From: a bacterium 1xD42-87
GTDB taxonomy: Bacteria > Bacillota > Clostridia > Lachnospirales > Lachnospiraceae
NCBI GenBank assembly: GCA_003611805.1
Contig: RAYM01000044.1
Location: 1-49,598, forward strand
Direction: 5' to 3'
DNA length: 49,598 bases
Shown here: piece after piece, positions 16,038 through 24,423 of the stretch
Position numbering within the stretch: position 1 is the first letter of the stretch
Layout: every line of letters starts with the position of its first letter
Translations under genes and position numbers: made by a program
Notes under the pieces: model-generated
Told to the model about the DNA's origin: nothing
Seen by the model: only the letters and a program-made list of their open reading frames with translations
Databases searched by the model: none

Positions 16038-17069
16038 CTATTTTGTAGGCAGCATAATGGAAAATTCCGAACCTTTGCCCGGCTCCGAAACCACTTTGAT
16101 ATAGCCGCCCTGCCGCATTACGATCTCGCGGGCCAGATACAGGCCAATGCCAACGCCCTGCTGTTCGTGTACTTCTTCCTCACGATAAAAGCGTCGGAAG
16201 ATGGCAGCCTGATTGCTTTCGGAAATGCCCTTGCCGGTGTCGGTCACTTTGATCTCCACATACATTTCCCACAGCACCACCGACACAGCGATTTTCCCGC
16301 CTGCCGGGGTGTATTTGACTGCATTGTCCAGCAGGTTAAAGAGGGCTTCAGATGTCCACTTGCTGTCATGAGAAACGGTCAAATCCTCCGGGCAGTCCAC
16401 GGACACGGCGATTTCCTTTTTCTCTGCTGCATACACGATCCCACTCATGGCCTGCGCCACGGTATCAAAAAGGCGGCCCAGCTTCTTGTCCAACTGGATC
16501 ACGCCTGTTTCCAGACGGGAGGTTTTCACAAGAGCCTGAAAGAGAAAGTCCAGTTTATCCGTCTGGCTGCGGATTCCCCGGATAAAGTCGGTGCGCTCCG
16601 TCTCGGTCATAGTCTTTTCCAGCAGGGTGTCCGCCGCCATTTTCAGATTGCTTACCGGCGTTTTCACCTGATGGGAAATATCCGATACAAGGGTCTGTAA
16701 TTCCTGCCGTTCCTCATCCACAAGACAGCGGTTCTCCTGCATGATTTGATAGAGCTTTGCCAGCCGGTGTCCGATTCTAGCAAGCTGGGTTTCGCTGTCT
16801 TCTGGCCGCTGGGGAGCTTCATTCCCGGCAATCATGTGGTCTAAGGTCAGGCACAGGTCAGCGGTAAACTGTGACAGCCGTTTTCCAAAGACCTGCGTCA
16901 GTACAAAAATCCCCACAAGGGCGCACAGCAGCAGCGCCCCGCCAGTCAGCAGCGCCGCCGTCTGTTTTGTCACAAGAAACAAGGCTATGGTAATCCCAGA
17001 CATGGAGAGAGCAAGCCCCAGTGCCACCCGACCAAACAGCCGCTTTACCGAGAGGTTCTTAACCTTCAT
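16038..17069 (-). CDS. Sensor histidine kinase of the ABC-linked two-component system
   Basis: 343 residues from MKVKNLSVKR. Its ATG overlaps the regulator's stop by 4 bases, a translational-coupling arrangement. Two membrane helices (~17-35 and ~38-60) enclose almost no extracellular loop, as in intramembrane-sensing kinases that read the state of a partner ABC transporter. HisKA has H133 in SDISHQVKTP. The ATPase domain shows NLLDNAVKYTP, DTGKGI and GVGIGLYLAREIV. It presumably phosphorylates the regulator encoded just upstream in response to a cell-envelope or peptide signal. Confidence 0.93.
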   Translation of the reverse strand: MKVKNLSVKRLFGRVALGLALSMSGITIALFLVTKQTAALLTGGALLLCALVGIFVLTQVFGKRLSQFTADLCLTLDHMIAGNEAPQRPEDSETQLARIGHRLAKLYQIMQENRCLVDEERQELQTLVSDISHQVKTPVSNLKMAADTLLEKTMTETERTDFIRGIRSQTDKLDFLFQALVKTSRLETGVIQLDKKLGRLFDTVAQAMSGIVYAAEKKEIAVSVDCPEDLTVSHDSKWTSEALFNLLDNAVKYTPAGGKIAVSVVLWEMYVEIKVTDTGKGISESNQAAIFRRFYREEEVHEQQGVGIGLYLAREIVMRQGGYIKVVSEPGKGSEFSIMLPTK

Positions 17070-17758
17070 TTTGCCTCGCCTCCCGTCCATTGATACCCCA
17101 TGCCGTAAACGGTCTTGATGTAGGGCACGCCGCCGTCGGCTTCAATCTTGCTGCGAATCCGGCTGATGGAGGTTGTCAGGGTGTGTTCGTCCACAAACCT
17201 TTCGTCTATATCCCACAGCTTTTCCAAAAGCTGCCCACGGGTCAGCACTTGCCGGGGATTTTTACGAAACAAGTTCAGCATTTTGTACTCCATCGGGGAT
17301 AGGGTCAGGGGCTTGCCGTTTAGGGAAGCCGTCTGCTCCGAGAAGTCCAGAAACAGCCGCCCGTCGTCGTAAATATCCTTGGCCGGTTTGCGATGTTCCA
17401 GCATGGCGAACATGGCCTTGATTTTCCGCTGCAAAGCTCCGATCACAAAGGGCTTTGTGATGTAGTCCACCGCACCCACCTCATAGCCCCGTATCTGGTC
17501 GCTCTCCTGATCGTTTGCGGTCAGGAAAATCACAATGGTGTCCGGGTGCTGGGGCTTTATCAGCGTGCACAGCTCAAAACCGTTCCCGTCTGGCAGGTTA
17601 ATGTCCAGCAGCACTACATCAAATTCCCGCTGGCGGATGGCATCGGCTGCGGTTCTGGCATTTAGGGCAGAAGTCACGCCGTAGCCGTCTGCGGTCAGGT
17701 TATAGGCCAACATCTTATTCAAAAAACTGTCGTCCTCGACAATTAAAATCTGCTTCAT
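17066..17758 (-). CDS. OmpR/PhoB-family response regulator
   Basis: 230 residues starting MKQILIVEDD. A longer frame begins upstream of the -10 element and is rejected. The receiver domain (1-~118) has the acidic pair E8-D9-D10, acceptor D52 in LLDINLPDG, the conserved Thr in FLTAND and Lys in TKPF. The winged-helix output domain (~130-228) shows LTLSPMEYKML, EKLWD and TSISRIRSKI ending YGMGYQW. This domain type binds tandem 11-base repeats, matching the operators in front of this gene and of the transporter operon, so autoregulation plus transporter activation is likely. Confidence 0.95.
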   Translation of the reverse strand: MKQILIVEDDSFLNKMLAYNLTADGYGVTSALNARTAADAIRQREFDVVLLDINLPDGNGFELCTLIKPQHPDTIVIFLTANDQESDQIRGYEVGAVDYITKPFVIGALQRKIKAMFAMLEHRKPAKDIYDDGRLFLDFSEQTASLNGKPLTLSPMEYKMLNLFRKNPRQVLTRGQLLEKLWDIDERFVDEHTLTTSISRIRSKIEADGGVPYIKTVYGMGYQWTGGEAK

Positions 17759-17786
17759 ATCCTCACTTCCTTTTCTTTTTGCAAAT

Positions 17787-17819
17787 AGTATAACAGGCAA
17801 ATGTCCGAGAATTGTTACA
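17787..17819 (-). promoter_or_regulatory. Operator and -10 of the regulator/kinase operon
   Basis: On the minus strand the half-sites TGTAACAATTC and TCGGACATTTG lie in tandem (17819 to 17798), with a 5-base gap and then TATACT (17792-17787). Twenty of 22 operator bases equal the proximal transporter operator, and the distance to the -10 is identical. Confidence 0.7.
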
Positions 17820-17869
17820 AGGACAAATATATTTATCATTTTACAGTTTTTTCTGTGTACTGCAATTTT

Positions 17870-17906
17870 ATAAAAGAAAGGACAGCAGTATCGAATTGCT
17901 GTCCTT
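17870..17906 (-). terminator. Terminator after the truncated XRE gene
   Basis: AAGGACAGCA (17878-17887) and TGCTGTCCTT (17897-17906) form a perfect 10-bp stem. On the minus strand it is followed by a T-rich tail. Confidence 0.65.
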
Positions 17907-17965
17907 GCGGTTTATTATAGCTGGTAGTGTATAAGCGTGGGTTCATCATATTTGGTGTGGTATCT

Positions 17966-18103
17966 TTAACTATGGGAAACTCCGTTTTCCCATTTAGAAA
18001 CTGCCTGATTGGTAATCCCTAAAGTTTCTGCAAGCTGCATTTGTGTCAGATTTTTTTCTTTTCTGCACTGTGCAATAAATGCTCCTATTCTTTTCTGATC
18101 CAT
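17966..18103 (-). pseudogene. Truncated XRE-family regulator (45 residues)
   Basis: An ATG with GGAG 9 bases upstream opens MDQKRIGAFIAQCRKEKN, then LTQMQLAETLGITNQAVSKW and ENG. This is the complete five-helix start of an XRE/Cro-type DNA-binding domain. In normal relatives ENG is followed by a proline-containing loop and two further helices. Here the frame ends after VSHS, so the domain lacks its last part. It is probably non-functional, although the helix-turn-helix itself is intact. It reads away from the next XRE gene, on the same strand. Confidence 0.65.
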
Positions 18104-18214
18104 ACAATAAATCTCCTTTGCTATATTTGTGACCGCAGTATATCAAAAAGAGAATCTATTTAGAACATAATAAGCGTTGATTCAATAGTAAACGCTTAGT
18201 TGAGCGTCACAAAT

Positions 18215-18448
18215 TCAGTTATTGCCTGTCGAAACAGTACAATTTTCTTCACGCTCCAACTGTATCACATCTGAAATGTCACAATCTAATGTTTCACAAA
18301 TTTTTGTCAGTGTTTCCATACTGATATGCTTCCCTTTTCCCATGTTGGCAATTATATTTGTGGTCAGTCCAGCGGCAAGCCTTAAATCCTCTTTCCTCAT
18401 GTTGCGCTCTATCAGCGTGTGCCAGAGCGGTTTGTAACTGATGTGCAT
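18215..18448 (-). CDS. Small XRE-family transcriptional regulator
   Basis: 77 residues with GGGAG before the ATG. MHISYKPLWHTLIERNMRKE is followed by a helix-turn-helix (LRLAAGLTTNIIANMGKG, then ISMETLTKICETLDCDISDV). This compact Cro/C1-type protein is common on Clostridia integrative elements, where it controls excision or accessory genes. It is cytoplasmic and likely dimeric. Targets are unknown. Confidence 0.85.
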   Translation of the reverse strand: MHISYKPLWHTLIERNMRKEDLRLAAGLTTNIIANMGKGKHISMETLTKICETLDCDISDVIQLEREENCTVSTGNN

Positions 18449-18513
18449 TTTTCTCCCTGCCTTTCTGCCCCGGATGGGCGCTTGTCCCCCATTATATCAG
18501 GTTTCTTGCTAAC

Positions 18514-18636
18514 TCACAAATATTTCTTGACAGTATCGCCGGTTCCGTCTGGATTGTGCTTTTCCTTTCCTCTTTTGATTACATCTAATTCGCCGTAACC
18601 TGCCGGGCTGCCTGTCGTTTCAGATAACAGAGCTGC
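18514..18636 (-). pseudogene. C-terminal gene fragment of unknown family
   Basis: An open minus-strand frame between two stops encodes 40 residues, including AGYGELDVIKRGKEKHN and PDGTGDTVKKYL. Codon content and composition look protein-like, but there is no start codon or ribosome binding site, and the upstream sequence gives a stop. I read it as the tail of a lost mobile-element gene. I do not recognise the family. Confidence 0.4.
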
Positions 18637-18745
18637 TTAATTTGGCACCGCTTTCTGTGCTGTTTTTCAAATCGTTTGTAAGGAATTACCCTGCAGCATC
18701 TGATGTTCCGTAAGCAAAGCTTGCAGCTGCGGCATTTTTATATTA

Positions 18746-18784
18746 ACAAAGAAAGGGAGCGCCCATATCGCGGCACTCCCCTTT
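18746..18784 (-). terminator. Terminator of the DUF3048 gene
   Basis: On the minus strand GGGAGTGCC pairs with GGCGCTCCC (one wobble) and is followed by TTTCTTT. It begins 12 bases after the stop codon. The right edge of the accessory island is probably between here and 18636. Confidence 0.75.
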
Positions 18785-18791
18785 TCATGCA

Positions 18792-19952
18792 TTATTTAAT
18801 TTCCTGGTCGTCCACGAGGAAGGAATCGCCGTCCTCCACGATACAAACCATCGTCTTGCCAGTGTTTAGCTCGATCTCATTTCCGGCGTCGTCATAGTAT
18901 CTTGTAGCACCGTGATCGGAGGTCTTTTCCCAGGTTACATGGATGCCTTTGCCGTTTGTGAAAAACCAGCCGTCCCTTGTGGTGTCGTGGCACTGGAATG
19001 CCAGATAGCCCTTGGCGTCGCGCACCTCATGGTAGGTATTCTGCACCAGGATATTTTTGAACGTAAGCTGCTTTCCTGTTGCCAGATCCGTATGCGGACC
19101 GTCCGAGGAGCCGGAAAGATGCTGGAATCTCTCATAAAGCCCGGTTTCGCCGTTGTAGACGAAGTAACAATTGGTCACGGGATACGCGGGGGACATATCC
19201 ACCCGGTTTGCCGTGATGGCGTCGCTGTACTGCGACAGGTCGTTCGGCTCATTGTCCGGGGCGAAACGGTAATGCTGTTCGTCCGCGTAGCCGTCGCGCA
19301 TCTGAGTGGAGTAGCCAAGTTTATCTGCATCGGCAATAACGCCAGCCGCGTCTATGAAAGCGTTGTCGGTCGCGTTTTTCGCGTTCTTATCCCGGAAAAA
19401 GTTGCTGCTTGTTTTGCCGTCGATATCGTCCGTGCGCTTGATCACTTCGTCTATGTAGAAGGGACCGCCGAAATGCACGTAGAGGGCGTCCCACTCAAAA
19501 GCCCAGTACACATAATAATCGCGGCAGCTTCTGATGTTGCCGAGTTTGTCGGCGTTTTTCCAGTCCTGAATAATCCACATCAGCCGGGTAATGCTTCCCT
19601 CCACATTACATTCATACACGACATCTGCATTGGAAATGCCATAGTGGGAAGCGGTTTTTGTGTTGGGAGTCATAATGGCAAGGGGTCTTGTGTTGTTGAC
19701 CTCTTCATCTACCCACTCGTTTGTGATGCGGCTGCGCACCATGCCCTCTTCGGGCGGTGCATTTTCTTCAGATTCCGTTTCTTCGGGTTCCGCCGTTTCC
19801 TCCGGCTCTTCTTTTTCCTCCGGGGTATCGTCGATGATCTGTTCCACGACGGGCGCTTCAACCTTCGGCTTTTCTTCCTCTTCCTTACCGCAGCCGGTCA
19901 GAAGAAGGGCAGAAGACAGAGCGATGAGAAGTAAAACTTGTAATCTCTTCAT
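18792..19952 (-). CDS. DUF3048 (YerB-like) lipoprotein
   Basis: 386 residues from MKRLQVLLLI. The hydrophobic leader ends in a lipobox (LLLTGC, Cys21). Residues ~22-75 are a Glu/Pro-rich, low-complexity linker. The rest has the two-part DUF3048 layout: NTRPLAIMTPN, the ADVVYECNVEGSITRLMWI segment, IRSCRDYYV, FGGPFYID, and a C-terminal domain with FKNILVQNT and a late GKTMVCIVEDG. These proteins are surface-anchored in Gram-positives and related to B. subtilis YerB, function unknown. GGAGG lies about 12 bases before the ATG, rather far. It is divergent from the tetR gene. Confidence 0.88.
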   Translation of the reverse strand: MKRLQVLLLIALSSALLLTGCGKEEEEKPKVEAPVVEQIIDDTPEEKEEPEETAEPEETESEENAPPEEGMVRSRITNEWVDEEVNNTRPLAIMTPNTKTASHYGISNADVVYECNVEGSITRLMWIIQDWKNADKLGNIRSCRDYYVYWAFEWDALYVHFGGPFYIDEVIKRTDDIDGKTSSNFFRDKNAKNATDNAFIDAAGVIADADKLGYSTQMRDGYADEQHYRFAPDNEPNDLSQYSDAITANRVDMSPAYPVTNCYFVYNGETGLYERFQHLSGSSDGPHTDLATGKQLTFKNILVQNTYHEVRDAKGYLAFQCHDTTRDGWFFTNGKGIHVTWEKTSDHGATRYYDDAGNEIELNTGKTMVCIVEDGDSFLVDDQEIK

Positions 19953-20140
19953 GCTTCGTGAAAATCCTCCTTGGTAAAAATTGCAATGTACGCCGCAGTG
20001 CAAGCTCGAAAAACCTGCGCAATGCTCATTGCCAACGCGTACATCATAGCATAACAGGCAGGGTGGAGTCACTACAAAAAATCTAAAAAAATTCACAATT
20101 TTTGTAAAAGGAAGGCAGATTTTGCTATACAAAACAGTGG

Positions 20141-20191
20141 TTGACAAACATACTGGCGGTATGTTAAGTTATATACATACCAACAGTATGT
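20141..20191 (+). promoter_or_regulatory. tetR promoter with two palindromic operators
   Basis: TTGACA at 20141-20146 is followed by the palindrome ACATAC-TGGCG-GTATGT (20148-20164) in the spacer, and a second, ACATAC-CAACA-GTATGT (20175-20191), just downstream. A -10 is unclear (TAAGTT or TTATAT nearby). A repressor bound here would cover the promoter, so the TetR protein is expected to repress itself. Confidence 0.75.
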
Positions 20192-20207
20192 TTGAGGGGA
20201 ATGAGAT

Positions 20208-20861
20208 ATGGCAAGGAATAAATATCCTGAAGAGACGGTCAATCGGATACTGGATGTCGCCGGGCATCTGTTTATGGAGAAGGGTTACGAGCATACGTCC
20301 ATCCAGGATATCATTGATAATCTGGGCGGGTTGAGCAAGGGAGCGATTTATCATCACTTTAAGTCGAAAGAGGAAATTCTGGACGCGGTTACGGACAGGA
20401 TTATGGAGGAATCCAACCGAAAGCTGACGGGCATACCGAAACGTAAAGACCTGAACGGTATAGAGAAGCTGAGGGCCTTGTTCAAGTCTTCGCTGTGCCG
20501 ATCAGCGCAGGATGAGATGTTTCAGGTGGCGCCCAGCTTTTACAATAATCCCAGACTTCTCGCCAGTCTTTTGTATGAAACGATAGAACTGACGGGGCCG
20601 GAGTATATTCAGCCAATTATAGAGGAGGGGATCGCCGACGGTTCCATTGTCGCGGCGCATCCTAAGCAGCTTGCGGAACTGATTTCGCTCGTGGCAAATG
20701 TCTGGATCAATCCGATGATATTCGACAGTTCCGTGGAGGAAACCTATCACAAGCTTCTTGTGTTTGACCAGATGCTGAAGGGTATGGGTCTGGATGTTGT
20801 GGACGGGGAAATGATAGCGCGGATGCAGGAGCTGACCGCGATTTACCAGAAGCGCAAATAG
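20208..20861 (+). CDS. TetR-family repressor
   Basis: 217 residues, GAGGGGA before the ATG. The N-terminal DNA-binding domain is clear: EETVNRILDVAGHLFMEKGY, TSIQDIIDNLGGLSKGAIYH and HFKSKEEILD. The C-terminal ~150 residues form the ligand-binding and dimer part, which is not specific to a known ligand. It likely binds the ACATAC-N5-GTATGT palindromes in front of its own gene and of the efflux gene downstream, and lets go when the exported compound is present. A terminator separates the two genes. Confidence 0.92.
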   Translation: MARNKYPEETVNRILDVAGHLFMEKGYEHTSIQDIIDNLGGLSKGAIYHHFKSKEEILDAVTDRIMEESNRKLTGIPKRKDLNGIEKLRALFKSSLCRSAQDEMFQVAPSFYNNPRLLASLLYETIELTGPEYIQPIIEEGIADGSIVAAHPKQLAELISLVANVWINPMIFDSSVEETYHKLLVFDQMLKGMGLDVVDGEMIARMQELTAIYQKRK

Positions 20862-20870
20862 GAAAAATGA

Positions 20871-20900
20871 TTCTGCCCTGAAACAGGGCAGAATATTTTT
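20871..20900 (+). terminator. Terminator of tetR
   Basis: TTCTGCCCTG, loop AAA, CAGGGCAGAA, then TATTTTT. A 10-bp perfect stem starts 9 bases after the stop. It uncouples most tetR transcription from the efflux gene. Confidence 0.9.
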
Positions 20901-20909
20901 AAATCTTAT

Positions 20910-20926
20910 GCATACCGACGGTAGGT
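20910..20926 (+). promoter_or_regulatory. TetR operator in front of the efflux gene
   Basis: GCATAC-CGACG-GTAGGT is the same 6-5-6 layout as the two tetR operators, with one change in each arm. It lies 26 bases before the efflux start codon. Confidence 0.7.
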
Positions 20927-20952
20927 ATTAAAAGAAAAAGGAGAATGGGAAC

Positions 20953-22203
20953 ATGAATCAAAAATTATTTTCCAAAGATTTTATACTGGTTGTCATTGGG
21001 CAGATAATATCCTTGTTTGGCAATGCGGCACTGCGGTTTGCGATGCCGCTGTACCTCTTAAATGAGACCGGGTCGTCTGCGGTCTTCGGCACGGTGACGG
21101 CGTGCGCGATCATTCCGGCAATCCTGCTCTCACCGGTGGGCGGCATTGTGGCGGACCGGGTGAACAAAAGGAATGTCATGGTCATACTGGACTTTTTCAC
21201 GGCGGCGCTGATTCTGGCATTCTGTGTTCTGATGGGCGGGGTCAATCTTGTAGTTCTGCTGACGGTTACCTTGATGATTCTGTACGGTATCGCGGGGGCA
21301 TACCAGCCGTCCGTGCAGGCATCTATTCCTGTGCTTGTAGGGTCAGACCACATGATGGAGGCAAACTCCATTGTCAATATGATCAGCTCTTTTTCGGCGC
21401 TGCTTGGTCCTGTGCTGGGCGGGATTGTGTACAGCGCGTATGGGTTGAAACCTGTGCTTCTGGTCTGCATCGCCTGCTTTGTAATTTCGGCGGTCATGGA
21501 AATTTTTATACATATTCCGTTTGAAAAACGGGCTTCGGAGGGCAGCGTGTGGCAGACGGCACGGTCGGACTTCGGGCAGAGTATCCGCTTTATCTGCAAG
21601 GACATGCCGGTGATCGGAAAGGCGGTTCTGGCGGTCTGCGGAATCAATCTGTTTTTGTCTTCCATGATTAATGTGGGACTGCCCTATCTGGTGACGGAGG
21701 TGATTGATCTGGACGCGGCACAGGCGAACCAGCTCTATGGTTTTGCGGAGGGGATTCTCGCCGCGGGCGGGCTTGCAGGCGGTGTCTGCGCGGGCGTTTT
21801 TGCGAAAAAGCTTTCCATCAGAAAGGCGGGTATGCTGATCGTGATTGCCGCGGTGTGCCAGTTTCCCATTGCCGTGTCGTTAGCCGTGTCTTCCTCGGGC
21901 ATGGTGAACTATGTGATGCTGACGGCAGGCTGTTTCGTTGTGATGACCTGCTGTACGGTTTACACCATATTGATGATGACGTTTTACCAGACGGTGACGC
22001 CACCCCATCTTTTGGGCAAGGTGGTTGCGGTTATCATTACCGTGGCAATGTGCGCCCAGCCGCTCGGCAACGCCATGTACGGCGTTTTGTTTGAACTCTG
22101 CAAAGGTTTTGAGTATGCCGTGGTTTTGTTTGCCGGGGTGGTGTCGCTTGGAATTGCGGTGGTGTTGCGTAATATTTTTAAAGGGGTTTTGTCATCTTTA
22201 TAA
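20953..22203 (+). CDS. MFS drug efflux transporter (macrolide-efflux type)
   Basis: 416 residues, GGAG before the ATG, about 12 hydrophobic segments. The start (SKDFILVVIGQIISLFGNAALRF) and the loop after helix 2 (GGIVADRVNKRNVMVILDF) carry the MFS signature G-x-x-x-D-R and resemble MefA-like exporters. It is expected to use proton motive force to expel a hydrophobic compound. Its pairing with a TetR repressor and a shared operator supports induction by that substrate. Macrolide as the substrate is only a family guess. Confidence 0.88.
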   Translation: MNQKLFSKDFILVVIGQIISLFGNAALRFAMPLYLLNETGSSAVFGTVTACAIIPAILLSPVGGIVADRVNKRNVMVILDFFTAALILAFCVLMGGVNLVVLLTVTLMILYGIAGAYQPSVQASIPVLVGSDHMMEANSIVNMISSFSALLGPVLGGIVYSAYGLKPVLLVCIACFVISAVMEIFIHIPFEKRASEGSVWQTARSDFGQSIRFICKDMPVIGKAVLAVCGINLFLSSMINVGLPYLVTEVIDLDAAQANQLYGFAEGILAAGGLAGGVCAGVFAKKLSIRKAGMLIVIAAVCQFPIAVSLAVSSSGMVNYVMLTAGCFVVMTCCTVYTILMMTFYQTVTPPHLLGKVVAVIITVAMCAQPLGNAMYGVLFELCKGFEYAVVLFAGVVSLGIAVVLRNIFKGVLSSL

Positions 22204-22310
22204 GAATTTGGAAAATTTAGGTGTATGTTTGTCCGTGCTTGTGTTAGAATATAAGACATGAATCCAGTTGTGGAGGACTGGAAAGGAACCTGGGAAGGGG
22301 CGAAACGGAC

Positions 22311-23153
22311 ATGAAGAAAATAATCGTAACAGGCTGTAACGGACAGCTTGGACGCGCTGTTAATCTGGAATACGCAGGCAGTACGGAATACGAACTGGTG
22401 AACACGGACGTGGGGGAACTGGACATCACGAAGGTAGACGAGGTGATGAAGTTCGTCAGAGAAGTGAAACCTTATGCCATTATCAACTGTGCGGCGTACA
22501 CGGCGGTGGAGGCATGTGAAAAAGAGGAAGATCTGGCTTTCCGAATCAATGCGGTCGGCGCGCGCAACTTAAGTATCGCGGCGAACGAGACGGGTGCGAA
22601 GCTGATGCATATTTCCACAGATTATGTGTTTGACGGAAACGGGACGAGACCTTACAAGGAAACCGATCCGGTTGGTCCGCAGGGCGCATACGGCAGGACG
22701 AAACTGGCGGGGGAAGAATTTGTGAAAGAGTTCAGCGACAGGCACTTTATCCTGCGTACGGCGTGGCTCTACGGAGATGGTAAGAATTTTGTAAAGACCA
22801 TGCTGCGTCTCTCCGAGACGAACGATAAGGTGAGGGTTGTGCGTGATCAGGTGGGATCGCCCACAAGCGCAAAGGAGCTTGCCAAACTTATCGCTTATCT
22901 GCTGCCCACGGAAAACTATGGATTGTTCCACGCCACCTGCGAGGGGGACTGCAGCTGGGCGCAGTTTACGGAGGAGATATTCCGCCTGGCGGGGAAAAAG
23001 ACTGTGGTGGAGGCGATTACCTCGGAGGAGTACGGTGCGGCGGTGAAGCGTCCGGCTTATTCCATTCTGGAAAATTATATGCTTAAGATGACGACAGACT
23101 TTATGTTTGCCGACTGGCATGACGCGATTGCAGAGTTTCTCGGGAAACAGTGA
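22311..23153 (+). CDS. rfbD: dTDP-4-dehydrorhamnose reductase
   Basis: 280 residues. An N-terminal Rossmann motif (IIVTGCNGQLGRAV), then NCAAYTAVEACE, STDYVFDG and the catalytic YGRTK. The late segments FHATCEGDCSWAQF and VKRPAYSILEN are typical of RmlD. It reduces dTDP-4-keto-L-rhamnose to dTDP-L-rhamnose in the cytoplasm. rmlA, rmlB and rmlC are not in the window, so the earlier steps must be encoded elsewhere. It is the first gene of the 27 kb glycan cluster. Confidence 0.93.
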   Translation: MKKIIVTGCNGQLGRAVNLEYAGSTEYELVNTDVGELDITKVDEVMKFVREVKPYAIINCAAYTAVEACEKEEDLAFRINAVGARNLSIAANETGAKLMHISTDYVFDGNGTRPYKETDPVGPQGAYGRTKLAGEEFVKEFSDRHFILRTAWLYGDGKNFVKTMLRLSETNDKVRVVRDQVGSPTSAKELAKLIAYLLPTENYGLFHATCEGDCSWAQFTEEIFRLAGKKTVVEAITSEEYGAAVKRPAYSILENYMLKMTTDFMFADWHDAIAEFLGKQ

Positions 23154-23257
23154 GCGGCGACGCGGACATTTGGGCGAACCGGCAGGGGCTTACATGACAG
23201 CCTGGATGCGTAGACGACCCGAGGATATGAATATGGAAACAGGAAAGGACAGAGGAT

Positions 23258-24328
23258 ATGCAGAAAATAGCGTTAATTACGGGAATCACAGGGCAGGACG
23301 GCTCTTATCTGGCGGAGTTCCTGCTGGAGAAAGGGTATGAGGTGCACGGGCTGATACGCAGGCACAGTATTGCCAATACAGGCAGGATCGACCATCTGAT
23401 TGCTTCGGACTACCATAAAGTAAAATTTTTCCTGCATTATGCCGACACCACGGATTCCAGCAACCTGATGCGGCTGGTTGCGGAGATTCGTCCAACGGAA
23501 GTGTATAATCTTGCGGCGCAGTCCCATGTGGGCGTATCGTTTGAGGTGCCGGAGTACACGGCGGAGGCTACGGGCGTGAGCACGTTAAAGCTCTTGGAGG
23601 CGATCCGAGTAAACGGCGGGACGTGCAGATACTACCAGGCTTCCACATCGGAGCTTTTCGGCGGCATCCCGGAGACGGCACCGCAGAGCGAGAAGACGCC
23701 TTTTTATCCGAAGAGCCCTTACGGCGCGGCGAAGCTTTATTCTTATTGGATCACGGTAAATTACAGAGAGTCTTACAATATGTTTGCCTGCAACGGCATT
23801 CTTTTCAACCACGAATCACCCAGGCGCGGCGAGAATTTTGTGACGAGAAAGATCACGCTGGCAATCGCGAATATCATTGCGGGCAGACAGGAGAAGCTTT
23901 CTCTCGGCAATATGAACGCGAAGAGAGACTGGGGGTTTGCGGGCGACTATATAGAGGGCATGTGGCTGATGCTGCAGCAGGACAAGCCTGACGATTATGT
24001 ACTGGCAACCAACGAGACGCACACGGTCAGAGAGTTTGTGGAGGCAGCATTTGAGGAGCTTGGCATTCGGATTCGCTGGGAGGGAACCGGCGTGAATGAG
24101 AAGGGCTATGATGCGAAGAGCGGTCGTCTGCTCGTGGATGTGAATCCCGAGTTTTACCGCCCGGCGGAAGTGGAGTTTCTGTGGGGCAACTGCGCGAAAG
24201 CGGAGAAGGAGCTCGGCTGGAAACGTAAAGTGGACTTTAAAGGGCTGGTGTCCATGATGATGGATGCGGACTTAAAGGAAATCGCGGGAATGAGCTGCGC
24301 GGAGTACAAAGCGAAGGGCGAAAACTGA
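23258..24328 (+). CDS. gmd: GDP-mannose 4,6-dehydratase
   Basis: 356 residues. The NADP-binding motif [13 protein letters not shown], the following [38 protein letters not shown] (active-site Tyr and Lys) and [17 protein letters not shown] are diagnostic for Gmd. It converts GDP-D-mannose to GDP-4-keto-6-deoxymannose, the substrate for the fucose synthase encoded 2 kb downstream. A GGACAGAGGAT stretch precedes the ATG. Confidence 0.95.
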   Translation: MQKIALITGITGQDGSYLAEFLLEKGYEVHGLIRRHSIANTGRIDHLIASDYHKVKFFLHYADTTDSSNLMRLVAEIRPTEVYNLAAQSHVGVSFEVPEYTAEATGVSTLKLLEAIRVNGGTCRYYQASTSELFGGIPETAPQSEKTPFYPKSPYGAAKLYSYWITVNYRESYNMFACNGILFNHESPRRGENFVTRKITLAIANIIAGRQEKLSLGNMNAKRDWGFAGDYIEGMWLMLQQDKPDDYVLATNETHTVREFVEAAFEELGIRIRWEGTGVNEKGYDAKSGRLLVDVNPEFYRPAEVEFLWGNCAKAEKELGWKRKVDFKGLVSMMMDADLKEIAGMSCAEYKAKGEN

Positions 24329-24423
24329 CGGGCTGCCTGCTGCGTTCAAAGATATGCCGGAACAAATCAGCGGGTTGGAACGCACCGGGCAGAGGATAAG
24401 GACAGAGGAAACGTATATCAAAA

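Noticed and set aside
18450..18790. Right attachment site copying the end of tRNA-Cys
   Set aside because: I found no repeat of the tRNA 3' end by eye; a systematic search could still find a short or degenerate one.
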